Origin: Dietzia sp. ANT_WB102
GTDB lineage: Bacteria; Actinomycetota; Actinomycetes; Mycobacteriales; Mycobacteriaceae
DNA length: 64,000 bases
Direction: 5' to 3'
Assembly: GCF_008369165.1 (NCBI RefSeq)
Contig: NZ_VOBA01000001.1
Span: 1,054,001-1,118,000 of the forward strand
Both the position numbers and the translations under genes were made by a program. Positions 1 through 9,175 of the stretch are shown here, piece after piece (the stretch's first letter is position 1; every line of letters begins with the position of its first letter). Under the pieces are notes generated by a model. The model was not told where the DNA came from. It made no database searches and worked only from the letters and a program-made list of their open reading frames with translations.

Positions 1-2
1 TG

Positions 3-1556
3 GTGCAATACGGCATCGGCCTGCCCGACGAGTCGTTCTACCGCGAGGACCAGTACGCGGAGATGCGCGAGCAGTACACCGAGCACATCGCGAGAATGCT
101 CGACCTGGCCGGGCTCGGGGGCGCCGACGACGCCCGAGACCGGGCAGAGAACATCGTCGCGCTGGAGACCCGCATCGCCGGCGCACACTGGGACGTGGTG
201 GCCCGCCGCGATGCCGACAAGACGTACAACCCGGTCACCTGGGACGAGCTGCCCCAGTTGGCGCCCGGGTTCCCCTGGCACGCGTGGGCCCGTGAGCTCG
301 GTGGCACCGAGGAGACGTTCGGCCGACTCGTCGCGATGCAGCCGGACTTCCTCACCGCCGTGGCCGACTTGTGGGCCACCGAGCCGCTGGAGACGTGGAA
401 GCAGTGGCTCCGCTGGCGGACCGTCTCCTCCCGCGCGCCCTACCTGACCGGTGAGCTCGTGGACGAGAACTTCCGCTTCTACGGCACCGCCATGTCCGGC
501 ACCGAGGAGATCAAGGCCCGGTGGAAGCGCGGCGTCGGCGCGGTCGAGGCCGCCCTCGGCGAGGAGGTGGGCAAGGAATACGTCGCCCGGCACTTCCCGC
601 CCGGCCACAAGGCTCGGATGGTCGAGCTGGTGGAGAACCTCACCGCCGCCTACCGCTACTCGATCGGTCGCCTGCCGTGGATGACCCCGGCCACCCGCGA
701 GCGGGCGTTGGCCAAGCTCGAGGCATTCGTGCCCAAGATCGGCTACCCCGAGAAGTGGCGAGACTATTCCGCGCTCGAGGTCCGCGCCGACGATCTCATC
801 GGGAACGTGCGCCGCTCCGCCGAGTTCGAGCACGGCTACGAGCTGGGCAAGCTCGGTGGCCCGGTCGATCGGGACGAGTGGCACATGACGCCGCAGACGG
901 TCAACGCCTACTACAACCCGGTGATGAACGAGATCGTCTTCCCGGCCGCGATCCTCCAGCCCCCGTTCTTCGACGCCGACGCCGATGACGCCGCCAACTA
1001 CGGTGCGATCGGCGCCGTGATCGGGCACGAGATCGGCCACGGCTTCGACGACCAGGGATCGAAGTACGACGGCGACGGCAACCTGGTCGACTGGTGGACC
1101 GACGACGACCGCGCGGCATTCGGAACCCGCGTGGAGGCGCTGATCGCCCAATACGAGGGCCTCACCCCGGACGGACTGGACCCGGCCAAGGACCACGTCA
1201 ACGGCGCCTTCACAGTGGGGGAGAACATCGGCGACCTGGGCGGTCTCACGATCGCCCTGCTGGCCTATCGGCTGGCGCACGGCACCGACAGCGAACCGGC
1301 CGAGGGCGCCGACGTGGGCCCGGAGATCGACGGGATGACCGGCGTCCAGCGACTCATCACCTCCTGGGCAATCGTCTGGCGCACCAAGACCCGCGCCGAG
1401 GAGGCGGCCCGCCGACTCGCCGTGGATCCGCACTCCCCGCCGGAGTTCCGCTGCAACCAGGTGGTCAAGAACCTCGACGACTTCCACGTGGCCTTCGACG
1501 TGACCGAGGGTGACGGGCTGTGGCTCGCCCCCGAAGAGCGCGTCACCATCTGGTGA
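3..1556 (+). CDS. M13-family zinc metallopeptidase (neprilysin/PepO-like), 5' end missing
   Basis: C-terminal 517 residues of a gluzincin endopeptidase; the reading frame is open at the left edge, so the true start lies outside the window. The catalytic HEIGH motif is encoded at 1026-1040, where the two His bind zinc and the Glu is the general base. The downstream GENIGD motif (about 1218-1235) supplies the third zinc ligand, as in M13 peptidases. M13 enzymes are usually about 650 residues, so roughly 130-150 residues are missing. The protein ends in the W-terminated tail common in the family. M13 proteins cleave short peptides; the mycobacterial homologue is Zmp1. A strong hairpin follows the stop. 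Family assignment is firm; substrate unknown. Confidence 0.93.
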   Translation: MQYGIGLPDESFYREDQYAEMREQYTEHIARMLDLAGLGGADDARDRAENIVALETRIAGAHWDVVARRDADKTYNPVTWDELPQLAPGFPWHAWARELGGTEETFGRLVAMQPDFLTAVADLWATEPLETWKQWLRWRTVSSRAPYLTGELVDENFRFYGTAMSGTEEIKARWKRGVGAVEAALGEEVGKEYVARHFPPGHKARMVELVENLTAAYRYSIGRLPWMTPATRERALAKLEAFVPKIGYPEKWRDYSALEVRADDLIGNVRRSAEFEHGYELGKLGGPVDRDEWHMTPQTVNAYYNPVMNEIVFPAAILQPPFFDADADDAANYGAIGAVIGHEIGHGFDDQGSKYDGDGNLVDWWTDDDRAAFGTRVEALIAQYEGLTPDGLDPAKDHVNGAFTVGENIGDLGGLTIALLAYRLAHGTDSEPAEGADVGPEIDGMTGVQRLITSWAIVWRTKTRAEEAARRLAVDPHSPPEFRCNQVVKNLDDFHVAFDVTEGDGLWLAPEERVTIW

Positions 1557-1573
1557 CCTGACACAGGCGCGAA

Positions 1574-1608
1574 CTGTCGGCCGCCGGGGTTTTCCCGGCG
1601 GCCGACAG
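1574..1608 (+). terminator. Hairpin terminator after the M13 peptidase
   Basis: A 15-bp perfect inverted repeat (1574-1588 with 1594-1608) and a GTTTT loop sit 18 nt after the peptidase stop and before ctaD. There is only a weak T-run after it, as is usual for high-GC actinobacterial terminators. Confidence 0.7.
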
Positions 1609-1725
1609 CCCTTCCGCAGCGGCGCCCGCCCGAGTACGGTGAGGTTAATCACATAGAAGTGCCCATCGAAAGGTCTGGTAACGGCGACGACGTTGTCCCG
1701 CCCCGGCCGCAGAGGACGGGGAATC

Positions 1726-3486
1726 ATGTCGGAAACTCTCGTGCCACGCGGGCAGGTCGTCACCGCCGCCGCCGACGCCCCGGCGCTACGGCGGCCATTC
1801 CGATTCTCAGCATGGGAGATACTCACCACGACTGATCACAAGAAGATCGGCGTGATGTACATCATCGTGTGCTTCGTGATGTTCTTCGCGGGTGGCCTCA
1901 TGGCGTTGATGGTGCGGGCCGAACTGTTCCTACCAGGTCTGCAGTTCCTGTCGAACGAGCAGTACAACCAGTTGTTCACGATGCACGGCACGATCATGTT
2001 GCTGTTCTATGCGACACCGATCGTGATCGGGTTCGGAAACTATGTCATGCCGCTGCAGATCGGCGCCCCGGACGTGGCGTTCCCGCGTCTCAACGCGATG
2101 GGTTTCTGGCTGTTCGTCTCCGCGAGTTTCCTGATCCTGAGCGGGTTCGTCACGCCGGGTGGCGCCGCATCGTTCGGCTGGACCTTCTACGCCCCGCTGT
2201 CGAATTCGGAGTACATGCCGGGTGTCGGCCCCGATCTGTGGATCCTGGGCGTCGCCGTGGGTGGCCTCGGCACCATCCTCGGTGCCGTCAACTTCGTCAC
2301 GACGATCGTCTGCCTCCGCGCCCCCGGGATGACGATGTTCCGGATGCCGATTTTCACCTGGAACTTGCTGTTCACCTGCGTGCTCATCTTGTTGGTGTTC
2401 CCCCTGCTCACCGCGGCGGGTATGGGCGTGTTCTACGACCGCACCTTCGGCGGCCACATCTTCGACGCCGGGAATGGTGGCCCGATCCTGTGGCAGCACC
2501 TGTTCTGGTTCTTCGGCCATCCCGAGGTCTACATCGTGGCGTTGCCGTTCTTCGGCATCGTGTCAGAGGTATTTCCAGTGTTCTCCCGCAAGCCGCTGTT
2601 CGGCTACGCCGGTCTGGTCTTCGCCACCATGGCCATCACGGCACTGTCGATGGCCGTGTGGGCGCACCACATGTTCGCCACCGGAGCAGTTCTCCTGCCG
2701 TTCTTCACGTTCATGTCGTATCTCATCGCCGTGCCCACGGGCGTGAAGTTCTTCAACTGGATCGGCACCATGTGGCACGGAAAGCTCACCTTCGAAGCGC
2801 CCATGCTGTTCGCGCTCGGCTTCCTCGTGACCTTCCTCTTCGGTGGCCTGACCGGAGTCATGATGGCCTCCGCGCCCGTGGACTTCCAACTGCACGACAC
2901 CTACTTCATCGTCGCGCATTTCCACTACGTGCTCTTCGGCACGATTGTCTTCGCGACCTTCGCCGGAGTGTATTTCTGGTTCCCCAAGATCACCGGCCGG
3001 ATGTACGACGAAACCCTGGCCAAGTGGCACTTCTGGTTGATGTTCCTCGGCTTCCACACCACATTCCTGGTCCAGCACTGGCTGGGTAACCAGGGTATGC
3101 CGCGGCGCTACGCCGACTACCTGGCGACCGACCACTTCACGGTGCTCAACCAGATCTCGACAGTTGGGTCGCTCTTCCTGGGCATCGCGATGCTGCCGTT
3201 CATCTGGAACATCATCAAGAGTTGGCGGTACGGGGAGATCGTGACCGTCGACGATCCGTGGGGCGCGAGCAACTCCCTCGAATGGGCGACGTCGTGCCCG
3301 CCGCCGCGCCACAACTTCGTGACCCTGCCGCGGATCCGATCCGAGCGGCCTGCGTTTGAATTGCACCACCCACACCTGAGCGAGAGGATGCGGGAGGAGG
3401 CGCACATCGGGGGCCGCGCCAAGGTCGAGGACCCGCGGGTCCCGGCGGACGCCGCCCAACGCGGGCCGTCGCCGACCGAACGCTGA
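1726..3486 (+). CDS. ctaD: Cytochrome c oxidase subunit I (aa3 type)
   Basis: Catalytic subunit of the aa3 terminal oxidase; it reduces O2 to water and pumps protons in the plasma membrane. The product is about 586 residues with 12 expected membrane helices. Diagnostic metal ligands are visible: HGTIM (heme a), WFFGHPEVY (CuB His plus the cross-linked Tyr), AHHMF (CuB His pair) and AHFHY (heme a3/heme a). I chose ATG 1726, preceded by an AGAGGACGGGG Shine-Dalgarno-like stretch; an in-frame TTG at 1693 would add 11 Arg/Gly-rich residues and lacks such a site. As is common in actinobacteria, it stands alone without the other oxidase subunit genes nearby. The C-terminal 50 residues are hydrophilic and cytoplasmic. 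Confidence 0.97.
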   Translation: MSETLVPRGQVVTAAADAPALRRPFRFSAWEILTTTDHKKIGVMYIIVCFVMFFAGGLMALMVRAELFLPGLQFLSNEQYNQLFTMHGTIMLLFYATPIVIGFGNYVMPLQIGAPDVAFPRLNAMGFWLFVSASFLILSGFVTPGGAASFGWTFYAPLSNSEYMPGVGPDLWILGVAVGGLGTILGAVNFVTTIVCLRAPGMTMFRMPIFTWNLLFTCVLILLVFPLLTAAGMGVFYDRTFGGHIFDAGNGGPILWQHLFWFFGHPEVYIVALPFFGIVSEVFPVFSRKPLFGYAGLVFATMAITALSMAVWAHHMFATGAVLLPFFTFMSYLIAVPTGVKFFNWIGTMWHGKLTFEAPMLFALGFLVTFLFGGLTGVMMASAPVDFQLHDTYFIVAHFHYVLFGTIVFATFAGVYFWFPKITGRMYDETLAKWHFWLMFLGFHTTFLVQHWLGNQGMPRRYADYLATDHFTVLNQISTVGSLFLGIAMLPFIWNIIKSWRYGEIVTVDDPWGASNSLEWATSCPPPRHNFVTLPRIRSERPAFELHHPHLSERMREEAHIGGRAKVEDPRVPADAAQRGPSPTER

Positions 3487-3553
3487 TTACTCGCGGCCGG
3501 GTTGCGCAGAAGCGACAGCCGCCGGTAAGCGCCGACGGATAGGGTCGTTGACC

Positions 3554-4630
3554 ATGACGATCCGTGTTGTGGAGTGGTCGACGGGGTACCTCGGGGCGAT
3601 GGCGATCGAGGCCATCGACAACCGGCCGGAGCTGGAGCTGGTAGGCGTCCACGTCTCCGATCCGGCCAAGGTCGGCGTGGATGCCGGTCGACTCGCCGGG
3701 CTGGACCGGGATCTGGGTGTGGCAGCGACCGACGACCGCGCGTCGCTGCTCGCGTTGGAACCCGACGTCGTGGTCTACACCGCCGAGACCGAAACTCGGT
3801 TCACGGCCGCGATCGAGGATTTCACCGAGTTCCTCCGAGCGGGGATAGATGTCGTCGCCTCAGGTCCCGTCCTGTTCCAGTACCCCCACGGCACTCTGCC
3901 CAACGAGATGATCGAAACGGTGGTCGCGGCCGGTCGCGAGGGCGGCGCGACGCTCCACGTCAACGGCATCGACCCCGGCTTCGCCAATGACGTGCTGCCG
4001 CTGGCCATGACGAGTCTGTCCCGACGCATCGATCACATCCGCGTGGGCGAGATCGCCGACTACTCCGTGTATCACCAGGGCGAGACCATGCGACGATTGT
4101 TCGGCTTCGGCGGGCCCATGGGCACGCTGCCACCGCTGCTGCGACCGGGGATGCTCGCGGCCGGTTGGGGGTCAGTGGTCCGCCAGCTCGCCGCCGCGCT
4201 CGACGTGACCCTGGATGAACCGCTGGTGGAACGCCACGAGCGACTGCCCGCGGAGCGGGACCTCTCCCTGTTGGCGTGCGAGGTTCCCGCGGGAACCCAG
4301 GCGGCGTTGCGGTTCGAGCTGGTGGGGCAGGTCGACGGCAAGGACCGCATCGTGCTGGAACACGTCACCCGCACCGCGGCCGACCAGGCCCCCGACTGGC
4401 CCCGGCCCGACCATGGGGACGGCTGCTACCGCATCGAGATCACCGGCGAGCCCACGATGCGGGTGGAGTTCGGCCACCACGCGGAGCACGGGGACCACAA
4501 TGTCTCCGGCATGCTCATCACCGCGATGCGGCTGGTCAACGCTGTTGAGGCCGTGGTGGCCGCGGAGCCCGGACTGGCCTTCGCAAAGGACCTGCCGATG
4601 ATTACCGGGCGTGGCTTAATGACAACATGA
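3554..4630 (+). CDS. DapB-fold NAD(P)-dependent dehydrogenase (diaminopentanoate/amine dehydrogenase-like)
   Basis: About 358 residues. The N-terminus (residues 1-130) matches the Rossmann domain of dihydrodipicolinate reductase and 2,4-diaminopentanoate dehydrogenase: a WSTGYLG turn near residue 10 and a VVASGPVL strand. The C-terminal half resembles the substrate domain of the amine dehydrogenase branch rather than lysine-pathway DapB, which is only about 250 residues long. ATG 3554 is preferred; a TTG at 3548 is also in frame. The stop overlaps the next start as ATGA (4627-4630), so translation is probably coupled to the lipases. Mycobacteriales carry many paralogues with unassigned substrates; true DapB is unlikely. 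Confidence 0.75.
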   Translation: MTIRVVEWSTGYLGAMAIEAIDNRPELELVGVHVSDPAKVGVDAGRLAGLDRDLGVAATDDRASLLALEPDVVVYTAETETRFTAAIEDFTEFLRAGIDVVASGPVLFQYPHGTLPNEMIETVVAAGREGGATLHVNGIDPGFANDVLPLAMTSLSRRIDHIRVGEIADYSVYHQGETMRRLFGFGGPMGTLPPLLRPGMLAAGWGSVVRQLAAALDVTLDEPLVERHERLPAERDLSLLACEVPAGTQAALRFELVGQVDGKDRIVLEHVTRTAADQAPDWPRPDHGDGCYRIEITGEPTMRVEFGHHAEHGDHNVSGMLITAMRLVNAVEAVVAAEPGLAFAKDLPMITGRGLMTT

Positions 4631-5622
4631 ACATCCTGCGCGCTGCCCTCGGTCTCACTGCCGCGGCGATCCTCGGGGTGACGGGCGTGGGCGCCGTACA
4701 CGCTCAGCCCGCCGGCCCCCAGCCCACCACTGATCCTTCGACGCGAGCCCCGCTACCCGTGCCGGAGTCGTTCTTCGCCGGGGCCGCCCAGGCACTCACT
4801 GCCCCGGGCGCGGAGCTGCCCGGGGCGAACGACTGGTCCTGTCGCCCGACGCCGGACAAGCCCCGCCCCGTGATCCTGGTCCACGGCACCGCGGGTGGCG
4901 CGGTGACGAACTGGGCCACCTACGGTCCCCTTCTACACAACGAAGGCTATTGCGTCTTCACCCTCACCTATGGCGCACTTCCCGGGCAGCCGTGGCCGTT
5001 CAGCGAGCTCGGCGGCCTGTCGAGCATCCTCGAGGTGTCGATGCCGCAGGTCAGCGAGTTCGTCGACCGCGTGTTGGAGGCGACCGGCGCCGACCAAGTG
5101 GACCTGGTGGGTCACTCGCAGGGCACGCTCGTCTCGGGACTGGTGGCGAAAGTCGACCGGCCGGGCAAGGTGCACACGGTGGCATCCCTGGCGCCGCTCT
5201 GGGATGGCAACGGCTCCGAGAGGATGGCGTCCCTGGAGTCCGTCCCCGGATTGGCGGAGCAGGTCAACCGGATCTTGCCGCCCGCGATGAGCGACCTCGG
5301 ACCGGAATCCGCGGCGTTCACGCAACTCTGGGAGGGCGGGACGCCGTACGCGCCGGGCGTGCGGTATCTGAATGTTGTCACGCGATACGACCAGCTCGTC
5401 ACCCCGTACACCGTTGGGGTGGTCGCCGGGCCGTTGGCCACCAATGTGGTCCTGCAGGACGGGTGCGAGCAAAACCACGCCGAGCACGTCGCGATCGCCG
5501 CCGACCGTCGAGCGGCGGATCTCGTCCTCGAGGCGCTCGACCCAGCCCATCCGCGCCAACCGCGCTGCGAGGCCGTAGCCCCGTACCTTGGTCCGATGGC
5601 CCTGCCGCAGCTGGGATCATGA
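4627..5622 (+). CDS. Secreted triacylglycerol lipase (alpha/beta hydrolase), copy 1
   Basis: A 331-residue exported esterase/lipase. The N-terminus is a Sec signal peptide (residues 1-26, hydrophobic core followed by VHAQ). The mature part has an oxyanion-hole HGTAGG motif near residue 84 and the nucleophile elbow GHSQG near residue 163. The catalytic Asp and His probably lie in the C-terminal third (ENHAEH near residue 284). This layout is that of class 2 / EstA-type lipases common in actinobacteria. It overlaps the upstream dehydrogenase and the downstream lipase by ATGA, so the three genes form one translational unit. Confidence 0.88.
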   Translation: MNILRAALGLTAAAILGVTGVGAVHAQPAGPQPTTDPSTRAPLPVPESFFAGAAQALTAPGAELPGANDWSCRPTPDKPRPVILVHGTAGGAVTNWATYGPLLHNEGYCVFTLTYGALPGQPWPFSELGGLSSILEVSMPQVSEFVDRVLEATGADQVDLVGHSQGTLVSGLVAKVDRPGKVHTVASLAPLWDGNGSERMASLESVPGLAEQVNRILPPAMSDLGPESAAFTQLWEGGTPYAPGVRYLNVVTRYDQLVTPYTVGVVAGPLATNVVLQDGCEQNHAEHVAIAADRRAADLVLEALDPAHPRQPRCEAVAPYLGPMALPQLGS

Positions 5623-6590
5623 GCCGCACCGTGGCTGGTTTCGTGGGGTCGGCGATGGCGGGCCTGCTGGCGGCGGTGACCCTCGTCGTCGGCGGCCACG
5701 TGGCCCCCGTACCCACGGCGGCGGCTACACCCGCACCCGGAGCGGAACAGGTCCCGTGGCGGTGGTGGGATGGCGCGGCGTACCAACTCACCCACGGCCT
5801 GGCCGACCCGCCCGGCATCAACCGCGACGACTGCCAGCCGGCCGCCGATCGACCCGTGCCGGTGATCCTCGTTCACGGAACCGGGCTCAACGGCGGAAAC
5901 TCGTGGGCTACGTTCGGCGCCGCGCTGGCCGCCGAGGGGTACTGCGTGTGGGCCCCGACCGTGGGCGCGCCACCCGGGCCGGGCGGCGGGCCCGGATCGG
6001 TCGGTGGGATCGACTCACTCACCGCGGCCTCCGCGCCGCAGCTCGCCGCCGAGATCGACCGCGTCCGCGCCCTCACCGGGGCGCCGGAGGTGGACCTGGT
6101 GGGGCACTCCCAGGGCGCGATCACCGCCTCCTATGTCACCGCGACCACCCGGGCCGACGCCGTGCGGACCGTCGTCACGCTGGGCGCCGACCCCGCCCGG
6201 TCGGGAGAGGGGCCACCGGAGTTCGTCACCGACCTCCTCGGCGTGCTGTCGCCGGACACTGCTCGGCAGGATGCCGAAGCAACCCGCGCATGGCTCGGGG
6301 AGGAGGGCGTGCCGTTCGCGCGCGGCGTGCGGTACGTGGCCGTGTCCTCGGACTACGACGAGCTCACCGGGCCGGTCGTGACACCGCAGGTGCCGGACTT
6401 CGTGGATTTGCGCGTGTTGCGGCTGCAGGATGGCTGCGAGATCGACCGCTCGGGACATCTGACGGTTCTGGCATCGCCGCGGGCGGTGGATCTGGTGGTC
6501 GACGCGCTGGGCGGGCCGGACGACCAGCCGCCGCGGTGTGTGCCTTCGGACCAACTGCACGGGGTGCTCGCGCCGGTCCCGCCCCGGTAG
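5619..6590 (+). CDS. Secreted triacylglycerol lipase (alpha/beta hydrolase), copy 2
   Basis: A 323-residue paralogue of the preceding lipase. The start at 5619 overlaps the previous stop as ATGA. Residues 1-35 form a long signal peptide or anchor with a hydrophobic core. HGTG with a Gly-rich oxyanion loop and the nucleophile motif GHSQG are present, followed by the same DGCE...H C-terminal block as copy 1. Longer open frames running 5' from here lie inside copy 1 in another frame and are not the real start. The tandem arrangement suggests duplication and divergence within one operon. It ends 10 bp before the convergent ugpC gene. Confidence 0.88.
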   Translation: MSRTVAGFVGSAMAGLLAAVTLVVGGHVAPVPTAAATPAPGAEQVPWRWWDGAAYQLTHGLADPPGINRDDCQPAADRPVPVILVHGTGLNGGNSWATFGAALAAEGYCVWAPTVGAPPGPGGGPGSVGGIDSLTAASAPQLAAEIDRVRALTGAPEVDLVGHSQGAITASYVTATTRADAVRTVVTLGADPARSGEGPPEFVTDLLGVLSPDTARQDAEATRAWLGEEGVPFARGVRYVAVSSDYDELTGPVVTPQVPDFVDLRVLRLQDGCEIDRSGHLTVLASPRAVDLVVDALGGPDDQPPRCVPSDQLHGVLAPVPPR

Positions 6591-6600
6591 CCGGGCACCG

Positions 6601-7665
6601 TCAGTCCAGGCGAAGGCCGGTCTCGACGTCAAACGCGTGAGTCGCGGAGTCGACGTATCGCACGGTGACCCGGTCGCCGACGCGGGTGCCGTGCGCGCGG
6701 TCGAGGCGGACGGCGATCCGCTCTCCGCCCGCTGTGTGTCCGTAGGCGAAGGCCTCGGCGCCGAGCTCCTCGACGAGGCTCACCGTGAGGTCGAGCCCCG
6801 GCTCGCCCGCCCCGACCAGTCGCATGTCCTCGGGCCGGGCGCCCAGGATGATCCGGTCGCGGCCGCCGAGGGTGGCGGGGACACTGACCTCGGCGTCGCC
6901 CACCCGTGCGGAGCGACCCTCGACCGGCACTTCGATGAGGTTCATGGCGGGTGTGCCGATGAACCCGGCGACGAACGCGTTGACGGGCCGGTCGTACAGT
7001 TCGCGCGGGGCGGCCACCTGCTGCAGGACGCCGGCGTTGAGCACGGCGACCCGGGTGCCCATCGTCATCGCCTCGACCTGGTCGTGGGTGACGTAGACGG
7101 TGGTGACCCCGAGCCGGCGTTGCAGGCCGGCGATCTCGCCACGGGTGGAGACGCGGAGCTTGGCGTCGAGGTTGGACAGCGGTTCGTCCATGCAGAAGAC
7201 CTTGGGGCGACGCACGATCGCCCGTCCCATCGCCACGCGTTGCCGCTGACCACCGGACAGCTGCGACGGCTTGCGGTCGAGCAGCTCCTCCAGTTGCAGG
7301 ACCCGGGCGGCCTCCTCGACCTGCCGCCGGGTGTCGGCCTTGTTGACACCCGCGTTACGCAGGGCGAAACCCATATTCTGGGCGACGGTCATGGTGGGGT
7401 AGAGCGCGTAGTTCTGGAAGACCATGGCCACGTCGCGGTCTCGCGGGGCGACGCGACCCATGTCGTGGTCGTCGATGAGAACCCGGCCCTCGTCGATCGG
7501 CTCGAGACCGGCCAGCATGCGCAGGCTCGTGGATTTGCCGCACCCGGACGGCCCCACCAGGACGAGGAACTCGCCGTCGGCGATGTCGATATCGAGGGCG
7601 TCGACGGCGGGGGCTGACGACGTGTCGAAGCGCCGGGTGGCGCGGTCGAAGCGGACGGTGGCCAT
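6601..7665 (-). CDS. ugpC: ABC transporter ATPase, sugar/glycerophosphodiester type
   Basis: A 354-residue MalK/UgpC-class ATPase. Walker A is GPSGCGKST, the signature motif is LSGGQRQR, Walker B is CMDEP followed by the D-loop SNLD, and the switch His lies in VYVTHDQ. The last 110 residues form the TOBE/OB regulatory domain typical of this class. ATG 7665 is used; longer frames upstream cross the intergenic hairpin and ugpB. It is the last gene of ugpAEBC, 119 nt after ugpB, and powers uptake through UgpA/UgpE. Its position next to a close UgpB homologue supports glycerophosphodiester rather than maltose use. Confidence 0.92.
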   Translation of the reverse strand: MATVRFDRATRRFDTSSAPAVDALDIDIADGEFLVLVGPSGCGKSTSLRMLAGLEPIDEGRVLIDDHDMGRVAPRDRDVAMVFQNYALYPTMTVAQNMGFALRNAGVNKADTRRQVEEAARVLQLEELLDRKPSQLSGGQRQRVAMGRAIVRRPKVFCMDEPLSNLDAKLRVSTRGEIAGLQRRLGVTTVYVTHDQVEAMTMGTRVAVLNAGVLQQVAAPRELYDRPVNAFVAGFIGTPAMNLIEVPVEGRSARVGDAEVSVPATLGGRDRIILGARPEDMRLVGAGEPGLDLTVSLVEELGAEAFAYGHTAGGERIAVRLDRAHGTRVGDRVTVRYVDSATHAFDVETGLRLD

Positions 7666-7702
7666 GGTCGGTGGGTCTCCTGGGGCGGGGGCGATGGAAG
7701 GA

Positions 7703-7740
7703 CGGGGGTCGACGACGACGAGAGGTCTCGCCGACCCCCG
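7703..7740 (-). promoter_or_regulatory. Intercistronic hairpin between ugpB and ugpC
   Basis: A 9-bp G/C stem (7703-7711 with 7732-7740) encloses a 20-nt loop in the 119-nt gap between ugpB and ugpC. It has no T-run, so it is more likely a partial attenuator or RNA-stability element than an operon terminator. Confidence 0.45.
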
Positions 7741-7784
7741 CCCACAGGCTCGGGCTTCCGCCGGGATGGCGGGAGGTGAGCCGC

Positions 7785-9110
7785 TCAGCCGAGCTTCGGC
7801 TTGAGCTGCGAATCGATGATCTGCTGGGTCTCGGTCTGGAGTTCCTCCATCACCGCGCGGACGTCCTGGCCGGAGAGGACCTTGTCCAGGCCGCCGCCGA
7901 TCCGGTTCCCGCCGTTGGGGACGAACACCCGGGCGTTGTCCTGCGGGCGGGTGAACTTCAGCTGATCGATCGCGGTACCGGCCTGCGGGGTCTCCGCCAG
8001 GTAATCGCGGATCTCCTTGGCCTCGCGCGCGTTCTTCCGGACCGGCATGTAGCCGGTCGCCTGGGCGAAGATCGCGGTGCTCTGGGTGGAGGTGATGGAG
8101 TCGATGAACCTGAGCGCGTTGATCTTGCGCTCGTCGGAGATCTTGGCCGGGATGGCCAGTCCGGCACCACCGGTGGGGCAGGAGGATTTGGCCTCCGCGC
8201 CGGGGAGGAAGGCGGTGCCGAAGTCGAACTGGGCGTTCTCGGTGGCGGTCCGCAGTGAGCCGGTGGAGGCGATGGCGCAGGCGGCCAGCCCGGAACCGAA
8301 CTCGGTGATGGAGTCCGCGGAGACCACGAGGAAGCCCTCGTCGTTGATCTGCTTGAGCCGCTCGACGCCGGCGATGGTGCCGGGGTCGGTGAAGGTGGCC
8401 TCCCAGTCGCGGGAGAATGCCCCGCCGGAGTCCCAGACCATGTTCTGCATGGTCCAGTCGAGGTAGTTGGAGCCGTCGTACATGGCGATCGCGTGCTTGC
8501 CGTCGCCGATCGTGTCCTGGATGCGGGGGGCCCACTCCATGAACTCGTCCCAGCTCTCGGGACCGCGGTTGGGCAGGCCGGCCCGATTCCAGATCTGCTT
8601 GTTGTAGTAGAACAGTGGCGTCGAGCGGGCGAATGGCAGGCCGTAGGTCTGGCCCTGGAGCTCGTAGTCACCGAACAGGGAGTCGACGTAGCTGCTGGTG
8701 TCCACCCCGGCCTCGGCGAACAGGTCGTTCAGCGGGGTGAGCTGGTCGTTGAGCGCGAAGTTGAACCAGGTGACGTCGGAGACCACGACGACGTCGGGGA
8801 CGTCGTTGCCGGTCAGCGCGGCGTTGAGTTTCTGCGCGACCTCCTCGTAGTTCTTGCCGCCGTCGACCAGGTTGACGGTGAGGTCGGGGTTCTCGTTCTG
8901 GAAGTTGCCGATGAGCTGCTCTTCGACTGCCTTCGAGTCGCCGGGGTGGTTGGACCAGAAGGTGATGGTGCCGGCTCCACCTCCGCCGCCGGAGCCACCG
9001 GCACTGTCGGCGGAGTCGTCGCCGCCGGTCCCGGCACAGCCGGCGACGGTGACGGTGGCGGCGGACGCGCCGAGGAGACCCAGGAATAGCCTGCGGTTCA
9101 GGGGATTCAT
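7785..9110 (-). CDS. ugpB: Glycerophosphodiester ABC transporter substrate-binding lipoprotein
   Basis: A 441-residue extracytoplasmic solute-binding protein. The N-terminus has a twin-arginine (NRRLFLG) followed by a lipobox ending VAGC, so it is a probable Tat-exported lipoprotein. The mature sequence resembles, as I recall it, M. tuberculosis UgpB: FWSNHPG near the N-terminus, NAALTGNDVPDV, FARSTPLFYYNK and CPTGGAGLAIPAK. Mycobacterial UgpB binds glycerophosphocholine and other glycerophosphodiesters, so the same ligand class is inferred here. A Gly/Ser-rich linker follows the lipidated Cys. It lies between the permease genes and ugpC. Confidence 0.9.
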   Translation of the reverse strand: MNPLNRRLFLGLLGASAATVTVAGCAGTGGDDSADSAGGSGGGGGAGTITFWSNHPGDSKAVEEQLIGNFQNENPDLTVNLVDGGKNYEEVAQKLNAALTGNDVPDVVVVSDVTWFNFALNDQLTPLNDLFAEAGVDTSSYVDSLFGDYELQGQTYGLPFARSTPLFYYNKQIWNRAGLPNRGPESWDEFMEWAPRIQDTIGDGKHAIAMYDGSNYLDWTMQNMVWDSGGAFSRDWEATFTDPGTIAGVERLKQINDEGFLVVSADSITEFGSGLAACAIASTGSLRTATENAQFDFGTAFLPGAEAKSSCPTGGAGLAIPAKISDERKINALRFIDSITSTQSTAIFAQATGYMPVRKNAREAKEIRDYLAETPQAGTAIDQLKFTRPQDNARVFVPNGGNRIGGGLDKVLSGQDVRAVMEELQTETQQIIDSQLKPKLG

Positions 9111-9175
9111 GGCGGTGATGCCTTTCTCTAGATCAAACCTGACGGACAGTGGACGGGTGGATGGCGGCGGGGCGG

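Noticed and set aside
4950-5618. N-terminal extension of lipase copy 2 over lipase copy 1
   Set aside because: The extension is Arg/Gly/Pro-rich antiframe sequence; the ATGA overlap at 5619 and the signal peptide mark the real start.
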